DNA from: an uncultured Prevotella sp.
GTDB lineage: Bacteria; Bacteroidota; Bacteroidia; Bacteroidales; Bacteroidaceae
Length of the DNA stretch: 15,200 nt
Direction of reading: 5' to 3'
Assembly: GCA_905211345.1 (NCBI GenBank)
Contig: CAJMAO010000033.1
Location: forward strand, 1-15,200
Position numbers and translations under genes: made by a program. This document shows, piece after piece, positions 1-6,881 of the stretch (position 1 is the first letter of the stretch; every line of letters begins with the position of its first letter). The notes under the pieces were generated by a model. It saw only the letters and a program-made list of their open reading frames with translations. It was not told the DNA's origin and ran no database searches.

Positions 1-5
1 TAACA

Positions 6-13
6 CAAATATA
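6..13 (-). promoter_or_regulatory. Possible leftward promoter, -7 box
   Basis: The minus strand reads TATATTTG, a full match to the Bacteroidetes -7 consensus TAnnTTTG. It would drive a gene lying left of the window. A weak TTG lies upstream on the minus strand where the -33 element is expected. The downstream gene is not visible, so this rests on one motif in AT-rich DNA. Confidence 0.35.
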
Positions 14-66
14 CGACTTTTACTGCAACTTCCGCTTTTTTATTTCAACACATACTCCTGAACTGC

Positions 67-94
67 GGATGAACCGGCCTTTCGGAATTCATCC
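67..94. other. Small imperfect hairpin in the left intergenic region
   Basis: GGATGAA (67-73) pairs with TTCATCC (88-94), and CCG (74-76) pairs with CGG (83-85), leaving a two-base AA bulge. That gives ten pairs in 28 bases. It lies between two oppositely oriented candidate promoters (6-13 leftward, 205-212 rightward). No T-run follows on the plus strand, so it is not an obvious terminator. The rest of 1-204 shows no gene. Confidence 0.35.
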
Positions 95-204
95 TGACTT
101 TCAAAAAAAATCACATAATACAACCTCATGTTCCAAAAGGACGGCAGTAATACAAAAAAATAGTTAATACACGGAAACTTTTTAAAACCTGACGGATATT
201 TATT

Positions 205-212
205 TATATTTG
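205..212 (+). promoter_or_regulatory. Promoter of the secreted protein gene (-7 box)
   Basis: TATATTTG matches TAnnTTTG exactly. A weak -33-like TTTT at 180-183 lies 21 bases upstream. Transcription would begin near 219, giving a leader of about 40 bases before the preferred ATG at 262. Confidence 0.6.
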
Positions 213-261
213 CAAACAAATATTAAGAATGTTAACTTTTCTAACCAAACACCACATCACA

Positions 262-759
262 ATGGCAAACAAAAGAATTTTGGCCGTAACGTTGTCGGCC
301 GCTCTCGCACTAGTACCCCAAATCACAACGGCTACGCAGCACTACACCGTATGCAAAAACACCGCTACCGAAATACTCCAAAGCAGCACGACGGCGGCAA
401 AACCCTTCAAGGGAACGTGGACTGCGACGGGCAACGGCTTCGAGGCGAAGGCCGAACTCGATCTTTACGGCATGACCGTTAACGGCACGGATGCCGATTA
501 TAACGATATAAAGTGTTACGGAATGATACACGTAGGCTACGGAGACAGGGTTGACGACTGCTCCATCACAGCCTGCAAGCCTAACGGCAACAAGGCCGGC
601 ATCACCTTTGTAAGTAGTCGCGACGGCCATCTTTACACCGCAACGCTTACCGTTGACCCTGCAAAGAACACACTGACGGTGAGCAACGTGACGCTGGCCG
701 ATGGCAGCGAGTTCGGCGACTGCTACGTCAATGACGGGCTGGTGCTCAAGAAGAAATAA
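262..759 (+). CDS. Secreted hypothetical protein, 165 aa, probably beta-rich
   Basis: I do not recognise a named family. The protein begins MANKR, followed by a hydrophobic stretch (about residues 6-24) ending in TTA/TQ, which looks like a type I signal peptide. An upstream in-frame ATG at 229 would add 11 residues before the charged n-region, so 262 is preferred. The mature part is rich in alternating Thr, Val and Gly, with short strand-like segments and a G-T-W motif near residues 51-53, as lipocalin- or calycin-like barrels have near their start; this resemblance is weak. Cysteines are at 31, 85, 100, 105 and 154. It ends in a lysine tail. The gene stands alone behind its own promoter and converges with the pullulanase gene. 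A periplasmic or surface location is inferred from the signal peptide only. Confidence 0.75.
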   Translation: MANKRILAVTLSAALALVPQITTATQHYTVCKNTATEILQSSTTAAKPFKGTWTATGNGFEAKAELDLYGMTVNGTDADYNDIKCYGMIHVGYGDRVDDCSITACKPNGNKAGITFVSSRDGHLYTATLTVDPAKNTLTVSNVTLADGSEFGDCYVNDGLVLKKK

Positions 760-771
760 GTCTTTTTTGAA

Positions 772-863
772 AAGTTAAAGCCAAATGCCTTGTTGCTCAA
801 ACATTACCAAACCGTTTGTCCCGATTTCTTTACTACAAGAAGCAAAGCACTTGGCTTTAACTT
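772..863. other. Long-range inverted repeat between convergent genes
   Basis: Positions 772-788 (AAGTTAAAGCCAAATGC) and 847-863 (GCACTTGGCTTTAACTT) are complementary at 16 of 17 positions, with 58 bases between them. The element fills the gap between the secreted protein gene (+) and the pullulanase gene (-), so it may act as a shared terminator. It lacks a clean T-tract at either arm. Confidence 0.4.
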
Positions 864-893
864 CCCTAACTTCTTTAACTTCTCTAACTTCTT
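858..893. repeat. Four tandem copies of a 9-bp repeat (TAACTTCNN)
   Basis: TAACTTC recurs at 858, 867, 876 and 885 with an exact period of 9. The two variable bases read CC, TT, TC and TT. The array overlaps the right arm of the 772-863 inverted repeat and ends three bases before the pullulanase stop codon on the opposite strand. Confidence 0.75.
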
Positions 894-896
894 GAT

Positions 897-2909
897 TCAT
901 TCATGCAAAATCACCGCTGACTGAGCCTGAACGCTTACTTTTGAGCCGCTGACGGCATCGAGTCCGGCCTCGCTTATCACCCCGTTGCGGCAGACTACGA
1001 TGTAGTTGCCATGCGGGATGTCAACGCTGCACGCCTGTTTGGCGGCGTTAAGTATTACGATGATGTTCCTCCATGAATCTCCGTTGGCGTTGCCTTTCAG
1101 GCGGAAAGCCACGAGACAGTCGGCGGAAGGCAGGAACTCGAGGTGCTTGCGCACAAGGTCGGCGTCGCCAAGGCGGAATGCCGGATGGTTCTTACGCATG
1201 GAAATGAGATTACGGTAATAATCGAACACCTGCGGATATTTCTGCAAATTTGTCCAGTCAATGCGGTTTACGCTGTCAGGGGAGTTATAACTGTTGCGCA
1301 CTCCATTCTTGTCACGCAACGCTTCTTCTCCCGCCATGATGAACGGAACGCCCTGAGACGTGAGTACGGCGGTCTGCGCCAAAAGGTCGAGACGTATTAG
1401 CTCGTCTTGCGTTATGCCGGGAACGCTGGCGCGGAGGCGGTCGACAAGGCACATGTCATCATGACAACTGACGTAGCATATAACCTGCCAAGGCTGCAAG
1501 GCCCACGCCTCCTTGCTGTAAATTACCTTCGACATATCTACCTGCGGATGGCTGACAGCCCCGGCAATGCCGAACTTCACGCTCTCCTCGCCGCCCGGAA
1601 CTCCCGCTATGAAAGCGCCCTTAGTGTCGTCGTTGAACGGACCGCGCAGCGCGTCGCGCATCTCGTCGCCAAACGCGGCGATGCCGGGCATCCGCCCGAT
1701 GTTGGCCTTCATGGCCAGCTTCTCCGCAGGATATGCGCACGTTCCGGCGCTCCATCCCTCGCCGTAGATGAACGTTGCGGGAAAGTCGCGGTCGAACATG
1801 GCACGTATTTGGTTCATCGTCGCGATGTCGTGCATGCCCATCAGGTCTACACGAAAGCCGTCTACATGGTATTCGTCCACCCAGTAACGCATGGACTGGA
1901 GCATAAAATTGCGCATCGGCGGAAGCTCGCTGGCCGTCTCATTGCCGCATCCCGAGCCGTCAGACCACCTGCCATCGGCCGTATTACGGTAGAAAACATT
2001 GGGCCAAGTACGCTGGAAATTGCCGTCCTCAAGGTTGAAAGTGTGGTTGTAAACTACGTCGAGTATCACGCGGATGCCGGCCTTGTGCAGGGCGCGCACC
2101 ATCTGCTTGAACTCTTTTATACGTGCAGTCGGGTCGTAAGGATTCGTCGCATACGAGCCTTCGGGCACGTTGTAGTTCAACGGGTCGTACCCCCAGTTGT
2201 ATTGAGGCATGTCGAGTCTTGTCTCGTCGACCGACGCATAGTCGAACGAAGGAAGTATTTGTACGGCATTGACACCGAGCTTTTTCAAATGGTCTATCGC
2301 CTTCCGCTCGGTCAGGGCGAGGAACTTTCCCTTGTATTTCAGACCCGACGACGGGTCGATTGAGAAGTCGCGGTGGTGCATCTCGTAGATTACAAGGTCG
2401 CAAGGGTTTATCTTTTCGGTAATGCGGTCGGTCTTCCAACCCTCGGGATTGGTCTCGTCGAGGTCTACAACCGCGCCCCTTTGCCCGTTCACTCCCACGG
2501 CTTTGGCGAACACTCCGGGACATTCGCCAAGCCCGATGTCAAACGTATAGAACTTGCCTTTCCAGTCGCCGTCGAGCGTTGAGGTATAATAAAGCGTACC
2601 GCAATCACACATTCCCTGCGTAACAGCCGACATCTTAACAGTCTTTATAGGCTTGCCTCCCAGCCCGTCGGCATAAATACGCAGTGTGGCCGGCGGTGAA
2701 ACTGGCGATACATTCAGCTTAAACATTGTCTTTTCAGGCGAATATACCACTTCGTTAACGAAGTCTGGAGCAGGCAAAGGATCTTCCATAACTATTTCAT
2801 GCTCCCCTATCCCGCCACACACGGAGCTGTTTTGCACCACGGTTTCCTGCGCTATGGCCAACGAGAGGAGACCTCCAAACGACATGTTTGTTTTCTTCGT
2901 ATCGGTCAT
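897..2909 (-). CDS. pulA: Type I pullulanase (GH13), alpha-1,6 debranching enzyme
   Basis: This enzyme hydrolyses alpha-1,6 branch points in pullulan, glycogen or starch fragments. The diagnostic type I motif YNWGYDP is at residues 237-243. The four GH13 regions are present: DVVYNH (284-289), GFRVDL with nucleophile Asp355, IYGEGW with acid/base Glu384, and YVSCHDD (479-485) with the transition-state Asp484. Residues 50-130 look like the N-terminal beta domain (YSPEKTMFKLNVSP onward), followed by the barrel and a short C-terminal beta domain. At 670 aa the length is normal. No clear signal peptide or lipobox is seen: the N-terminus has only a short mildly hydrophobic run (residues 10-20), so the location is uncertain. 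It lies downstream of the glucanotransferase gene on the same strand, and a 22-bp repeat array starts 20 bases upstream of its start codon. No exact TAnnTTTG box was found in 2910-3213. Confidence 0.93.
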   Translation of the reverse strand: MTDTKKTNMSFGGLLSLAIAQETVVQNSSVCGGIGEHEIVMEDPLPAPDFVNEVVYSPEKTMFKLNVSPVSPPATLRIYADGLGGKPIKTVKMSAVTQGMCDCGTLYYTSTLDGDWKGKFYTFDIGLGECPGVFAKAVGVNGQRGAVVDLDETNPEGWKTDRITEKINPCDLVIYEMHHRDFSIDPSSGLKYKGKFLALTERKAIDHLKKLGVNAVQILPSFDYASVDETRLDMPQYNWGYDPLNYNVPEGSYATNPYDPTARIKEFKQMVRALHKAGIRVILDVVYNHTFNLEDGNFQRTWPNVFYRNTADGRWSDGSGCGNETASELPPMRNFMLQSMRYWVDEYHVDGFRVDLMGMHDIATMNQIRAMFDRDFPATFIYGEGWSAGTCAYPAEKLAMKANIGRMPGIAAFGDEMRDALRGPFNDDTKGAFIAGVPGGEESVKFGIAGAVSHPQVDMSKVIYSKEAWALQPWQVICYVSCHDDMCLVDRLRASVPGITQDELIRLDLLAQTAVLTSQGVPFIMAGEEALRDKNGVRNSYNSPDSVNRIDWTNLQKYPQVFDYYRNLISMRKNHPAFRLGDADLVRKHLEFLPSADCLVAFRLKGNANGDSWRNIIVILNAAKQACSVDIPHGNYIVVCRNGVISEAGLDAVSGSKVSVQAQSAVILHE

Positions 2910-3213
2910 TATTTATCAATCTCGTAATACATTGATTTACAACGCCTTGCAAAAGGCCGTCTTTTGGCTTGCAAAAGGTGGCCTTTCATAAGGTAAAAGA
3001 CGGTCTTTGGGAAAGCAAAAGGCGGCCTTTTGCAAAGCCATAAAACATTTATCAGCAACATGAACACCTCTACAAAGAACATGCCTGACGGTGTAAATGA
3101 CGGTTATGACACGTGCTTCAGAAGCCCGTATGGCGGATGCCGCGCGGACGTTCACCAGCATTTGGCACTTGTCCGCTTTCTTTACGGCATAAGGATACCG
3201 CTCAAATGAACAA
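2910..3213. other. Intergenic region between the two glucan enzymes
   Basis: The gap between the glucanotransferase stop (3214) and the pullulanase start (2909) holds the 22-bp repeat array at 2929-3038. The remainder (3039-3213) shows no convincing gene, only a 49-codon plus-strand ORF without support. The best -7-like sequence for the pullulanase is a 7/8 match, TGGCTTTG, at 3033-3040 on the minus strand. If used, it would place the whole repeat array in the pullulanase leader. Confidence 0.5.
2929..3038. repeat. 22-bp phased palindromic repeat array, copy A
   Basis: Four units start at 2951, 2973, 2995 and 3017, each exactly 22 bases apart. Their cores are AAAAGGCCGTCTTTT, AAAAGGTGGCCTTT, AAAAGACGGTCTTT and AAAAGGCGGCCTTTT, separated by 7- or 8-base spacers of the type GGCTTGC. 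A fifth, different unit at 2929-2950 contains CATTGA and ends in CTTGC. Units 1 and 3 are complementary with one mismatch. The array sits 20 bases upstream of the pullulanase start and about 175 bases past the glucanotransferase stop. Copies B and C share period, unit number and flanking CATTGA unit. Confidence 0.85.
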
Positions 3214-5901
3214 TCACATCCGCCCGCTTTCCTTTATGAGGTCGGTCACATTCTGGTTAAAGTCATGTCCGGCGATAAGGTCTTCAATGTCTATGTGCAT
3301 CCTGTAACGCCAGTAATTGCGCGGGTTCGACGGCACATTTATGCGCTCGCTGTCCTTATCGGCCAGCCGTAAGTTCTCGTCAATCGCCAGCCAGTCCTGC
3401 AAAGCAAGGACGCAAAGCATCGACGGACAAAGCAAATGGCGCGATATTATATCACGGGCAAGCCATCCCGGCAACGGATGAGGAGCCGCACCGTACTTCT
3501 GGAGCACGTTGTTGTAATAGTCTTGGGTGCGCGCTTCGTCCTCGTCCCACCACTGGCGCAAAGTCGGAGTGTCATGGCTTGATATTGTACATACCGAACG
3601 ATAAGGATTGCGTGAGAGGTCTCCGAAACGCAGATTTGAATCCTTCGGCATCGACTGAAGCTCAAGGCTGAGTATCTTAAGTTCGTTCATAACCCATGAA
3701 ACGCAGTCGGGCACCATGCCAAGGTCTTCCGCGCAGACGAGCATCCGGGTGGCATCGACAATCTTAGGCAGCTTGTTCATCGCCTCGCGATACCAGAACT
3801 GGTTGTTCCGACGATAGTAATAATCGTTGTAAATCCTGTTGAACAAGTATTTATCACTGTCATAAAGCGACTCGTAAATGAAATCGAACTGCACCGAAAT
3901 TCTTGGATGGAACTTGTTCGGATCACGGTGATCGCGCACGAAAAGCACGTCGCTTATCAAGGCGTAAAGGCCGTCGCGCAGTTTCAAGTCTTCATGGCTT
4001 GTCTTGCCGGCAAAAGCGGCCTCAACCTTGCGTTGCGTATTATAAGCATCCTTCATGCGGTAATGCCCGTCGCGGGTCGGTTCAAGATACGTATCACGAA
4101 CAAGCCCGGCGCGCTCACCGAACATGCGTTCGAGAACCCAGTCGGCAATGAACGGCTCAGTGAACAGTTCCTCTTGGAAACGCAGGCCATAGGCTTCTAT
4201 CTCCTCACGGGTCATGCCCAACGACGGCGAGAACTGGCCAAGCAGACCGTGAACGGCATCTGCCGGAATCTCCCATATACGGAAAAAGCCGAGCACATGG
4301 TCGATACGGTAAGCGTCAAAGAACTTCGCCATGTTGGCGAAACGGTGTATCCACCAGCGGCATCCGTCCTTAAGCATCTCGTCCCAGTTGTACGTCGGGA
4401 AGCCCCAATTCTGCCCGTTGACAGAGAAATTATCAGGCGGAGCGCCGGCTTGGCCGTTCAAGTTGAAATAGCGCGGCTCCTGCCAAACGTCACACCCGTT
4501 ACGGTTCACGCCGATAGGAATGTCGCCCTTGAGCACGACTCCTTTGGAGCGGGCGTAAGAATGAACATCGGCCATCTGCGTGTTGAGTATGAACTGCACG
4601 TAATAATAGAACGCAACGTTCCTGAAAGCCACGTTGCGCGGCCCCGACAAGGCACTCCTCTCGGCCTCGTTAAACTGACGGTGGTCAGGCCATTTGGAGA
4701 AGTCGGCCGTGCCGTATTTATCGCGCAGATAGCTGTATTGAGCGTAAGGAACAAGCCATGAAGACGCTTCGGCAAAGAATTTCTTGAACGGGGCCGAGGC
4801 GAGAACGGTTTTACCATCCTGTTTATAAAGTTCTTTTAGATATTCGGTCTTGGCCTTGTTCACCCTCTCATAATCAATCTGAGGCAGCGCGTTAAGCTCA
4901 ACGCGCAAGTCTTCAAATTTCTTCCTCAGCGCCTCGTCTTCTATCCGCGGCAGCGCGCACAGGTCAACGTACTGCGGATGAAGGGCGAATATGCTTATGC
5001 TGTTATACGGATAAGAGTCTGTCCATGAGTGGGTTGTCGTGGTGTCGTTTATCGGCAAGAGCTGCAACACGCGCTGCTGTGTCAGCGCAATCCAGTCGAC
5101 CATCTTCTTCAAGTCGCCGAAATCGCCCACGCCGAAGCTCGTCTTAGAGCGTAAAGAGAATACAGGCACCTGCGTGCCGGCACACCTTACGTTGTATATC
5201 GGGAAAAAAGCCTCGTCTAGTTCATATACAGCCACGCTGCCTTCCTTCATATCGGGCAGCTCTATGCGGCGGTTGTCGCCTGTTTCCCATACGACGTTGG
5301 CATTGTCATGCACGTCTACCGCTATGAACTTGAAATAGAATATGCCGGCCGAAAGTTTTGTAACGTCGATGTCGACAAGCCACTCGTTATAATTGTGCTC
5401 GTACATCTGAAGGGCCTTGCCGACATCCCACGCGCCCAAGGACTTGTCATTGCCAACCAGCATAAGTCTCTGCTTGCCCGACAACTGGGGGGCGCGCACC
5501 GTCACACTGTAATCGCTCAACGCCACGAGCGACGTTCTCCTGCGCCTTATGCAATCGGTAAAGGCCGAACTATAAAGGTAAGAGTCGTCAGGTATGTCGA
5601 TCCAATGGTCGTACACGGTGATGAAATCGCCTTGCAAAGCGTTTATCTCAAGCCTGTGAGGCTCGTTCTGCCACTCTGTCCTTACGACGTTATCCTCGCC
5701 GCGCACCACGCTGTAAAAGTAATCTATATGAGTGCCTTTCCGCAAATCGAGTTTAAGATTGCAAGTCCACTCACGGCCGTTGACGGTTCTCATCCTGTAA
5801 GAAGTAGACTGCCGGATGCCGTCCTTCATTCCTGTTATCAGATTTAAGACGAGTTCTTCACCGAAACTCGTGCCATAAACAACGCTTAATAGTATATTCA
5901 T
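3214..5901 (-). CDS. malQ: 4-alpha-glucanotransferase (GH77, DPE2-like, two CBM20)
   Basis: Amylomaltase transfers alpha-1,4-glucan segments between maltooligosaccharides or glycogen, releasing glucose. With the ATG at 5901 the protein has 895 aa. Residues 1-115 and 130-230 look like tandem CBM20 starch-binding domains; the second carries a typical LVGNDKSLGAWD stretch. GH77 fills about 240-885. Catalytic residues by motif are Asp534 (YRIDH), Glu725 (CAEDLG) and Asp777 (SSHDTPT). An insertion around residues 545-650 and the paired CBM20 domains match the long DPE2 type rather than the roughly 500-aa bacterial form. The frame is open to an ATG at 5982, but a -7 box at 5928-5935 would start transcription near 5921, inside that longer version. 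The extra 27 residues are hydrophobic and unlike the family start, so 5901 is preferred. No signal peptide is seen, so it is probably cytoplasmic and works with the pullulanase downstream. Confidence 0.95.
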   Translation of the reverse strand: MNILLSVVYGTSFGEELVLNLITGMKDGIRQSTSYRMRTVNGREWTCNLKLDLRKGTHIDYFYSVVRGEDNVVRTEWQNEPHRLEINALQGDFITVYDHWIDIPDDSYLYSSAFTDCIRRRRTSLVALSDYSVTVRAPQLSGKQRLMLVGNDKSLGAWDVGKALQMYEHNYNEWLVDIDVTKLSAGIFYFKFIAVDVHDNANVVWETGDNRRIELPDMKEGSVAVYELDEAFFPIYNVRCAGTQVPVFSLRSKTSFGVGDFGDLKKMVDWIALTQQRVLQLLPINDTTTTHSWTDSYPYNSISIFALHPQYVDLCALPRIEDEALRKKFEDLRVELNALPQIDYERVNKAKTEYLKELYKQDGKTVLASAPFKKFFAEASSWLVPYAQYSYLRDKYGTADFSKWPDHRQFNEAERSALSGPRNVAFRNVAFYYYVQFILNTQMADVHSYARSKGVVLKGDIPIGVNRNGCDVWQEPRYFNLNGQAGAPPDNFSVNGQNWGFPTYNWDEMLKDGCRWWIHRFANMAKFFDAYRIDHVLGFFRIWEIPADAVHGLLGQFSPSLGMTREEIEAYGLRFQEELFTEPFIADWVLERMFGERAGLVRDTYLEPTRDGHYRMKDAYNTQRKVEAAFAGKTSHEDLKLRDGLYALISDVLFVRDHRDPNKFHPRISVQFDFIYESLYDSDKYLFNRIYNDYYYRRNNQFWYREAMNKLPKIVDATRMLVCAEDLGMVPDCVSWVMNELKILSLELQSMPKDSNLRFGDLSRNPYRSVCTISSHDTPTLRQWWDEDEARTQDYYNNVLQKYGAAPHPLPGWLARDIISRHLLCPSMLCVLALQDWLAIDENLRLADKDSERINVPSNPRNYWRYRMHIDIEDLIAGHDFNQNVTDLIKESGRM

Positions 5902-5927
5902 AGGTAACAAGTCTTTTAAATATAGGC

Positions 5928-5935
5928 CAAAGATA
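5928..5935 (-). promoter_or_regulatory. Promoter of the glucanotransferase gene (-7 box)
   Basis: The minus strand reads TATCTTTG, a full TAnnTTTG match. A start near 5921 leaves about 20 bases before the ATG at 5901 and excludes the upstream ATG at 5982. The -33 element is weak (a GTTC about 19 bases upstream). Confidence 0.6.
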
Positions 5936-6063
5936 GCAATAAAAATACAAGTAGAACTTAAATATTCACTCATTTTTTTCATTTACCCATACATTCTTTT
6001 ACACCAACAGCTGCGGGCACGTATGGCACGAGCCGGGACACGGTTGGAGACTGCTGTCATAAT

Positions 6064-6173
6064 GCATTGAAACCTAAGGACTTACAAAAGGCCGTCTTTT
6101 AGCTTGCGAAAGGCCGTCAATCACACGGCAAAAGGCCACCTTTTAGAGAGTAAAAGGTGGCCTTTTGCAAAAA
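6064..6173. repeat. 22-bp phased palindromic repeat array, copy B
   Basis: Units start at 6086, 6108, 6130 and 6152, again exactly 22 bases apart. Their cores are AAAAGGCCGTCTTTT, GAAAGGCCGTC (decayed 3' half), AAAAGGCCACCTTTT and AAAAGGTGGCCTTTT. A CATTGA-containing unit at 6064-6085 precedes them, as in copy A. The first unit, including its spacer, differs from copy A at one position only. The array lies just past the thioredoxin gene and well upstream of the glucanotransferase promoter. Confidence 0.85.
6128..6168 (-). terminator. Probable terminator of the thioredoxin gene, built from repeat units 3 and 4
   Basis: Positions 6128-6144 and 6152-6168 are perfect 17-base inverted repeats (GCAAAAGGCCACCTTTT and its complement) around a 7-base loop. 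On the minus strand the stem lies 47 bases past the thioredoxin stop codon, and its 3' side ends CCTTTTGC, so the T-tract is short. Confidence 0.5.
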
Positions 6174-6214
6174 CGGATGCTTTCCGTTGAAAATAAAGGA
6201 TGCCGTCAGCCGGA

Positions 6215-6736
6215 TTACAACTCGTGCAGTTCCTTCAACTTGGCGGCCAGTTTGTCTATCATCACTGTCGACAGTATGATTTGCCCTTGGCGGTCGATTA
6301 CGTACATAGATGGTATCCACTTTATGTTATAAAGCCTCGAAACCTCTGTCTGTTTCCACTTTTTCAGCTCGCTTAACTGCAGCCATTCCATACCGTTCGA
6401 GTTGACACAGCGTGTCCAACTGTCCTTATTGTCGTCGAACGATACGCTTACAAACTTAACCGTCCGCCCGTATTTGGCGTACAGCTCCTTCATTGCCGGT
6501 ATGTCCTTCCTGCAGTCAGGACACCACGATGCCCAGAAATCAAGCACCACAACGCTGCCCCTCAGCGACGCAAGCGAGTGCTTCGTGCCGTCAGGGGCGG
6601 CAAGAGTGAAGTCGGGAGCGGCCGTTCCGGGCCGTAACAAGTCTTTAGCATAGAGAGAATCGGCGTCTTGCGCCATGGCGTTGGCCGCGCATACAGCAAT
6701 TAGCACGGCAAGCATCAGGATGCGTTTTACTTTCAT
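6215..6736 (-). CDS. Periplasmic TlpA-like thioredoxin-family protein
   Basis: This is a 173-aa thiol:disulfide oxidoreductase of the AhpC/TSA-TlpA-ResA type. A signal peptide covers about residues 1-22 (MKVKR, hydrophobic core, AMA/QD). The family's opening pattern G-x-x-A-P-D-F-T-L is at 37-45. The redox motif WCPDC is at 71-75, after the strand VVVLDFWAS, and the cis-proline is Pro142 (WIPSMYVID). Such proteins reduce or rearrange disulfides in the periplasm, for example in cytochrome c maturation or oxidative stress; no partner gene here decides which. It follows NAD kinase on the same strand after 145 bases. A strong hairpin made of repeat units lies just downstream. No exact -7 box was found in the gap, so it may be co-transcribed with NAD kinase. 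Confidence 0.9.
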   Translation of the reverse strand: MKVKRILMLAVLIAVCAANAMAQDADSLYAKDLLRPGTAAPDFTLAAPDGTKHSLASLRGSVVVLDFWASWCPDCRKDIPAMKELYAKYGRTVKFVSVSFDDNKDSWTRCVNSNGMEWLQLSELKKWKQTEVSRLYNIKWIPSMYVIDRQGQIILSTVMIDKLAAKLKELHEL

Positions 6737-6881
6737 CTTAATATATATTAGGTGGTTTTACGTGACAAATTAGACTTATACGGATAATGTGGAGAACAAG
6801 CCTGCACTGCCGGCGGCGGTGCGCGAAGAATCAAAAAACCAACCGCTCACCGGGAAACTCTTAAATTTCAGTTCTTCACTC

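Larger units (their letters stand above)
5902..6214. other. Intergenic region upstream of the glucanotransferase
   Basis: It holds the glucanotransferase promoter (5928-5935) and repeat copy B (6064-6173). I see nothing gene-like in 5940-6063. Confidence 0.5.

Noticed and set aside
229..261. Earlier start for the secreted protein gene
   Set aside because: It would place eleven residues ahead of a good signal peptide that starts at 262. The earlier ATG is only about ten bases from the expected transcription start.
1407..2363. 318-codon plus-strand ORF opposite the pullulanase gene
   Set aside because: It is antisense to a gene with all catalytic motifs. Its composition (rich in Arg, Val, His, Ala) is typical of the reverse frame of a GC-biased gene.
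2951..3038. CRISPR array
   Set aside because: Units are only 22 bases in total, with palindromic cores and 7-base spacers. There are no unique 30-base spacers and no cas genes.
2937..3161. 74-codon minus-strand ORF reading through repeat copy A
   Set aside because: Its C-terminal half is a translation of the 22-bp repeat (KTAF-like residues repeated). As 22 is not a multiple of three, each unit is read in another frame, so coding is not what is conserved.
3060..3209. 49-codon plus-strand ORF in the glucanotransferase-pullulanase gap
   Set aside because: No promoter box, no recognisable domain and no hydrophobic or repeated pattern. It is as long as chance allows in such a gap.
3907..4761. 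284-codon plus-strand ORF opposite the glucanotransferase gene
   Set aside because: It is a shadow of the GH77 coding frame with no recognisable domain.
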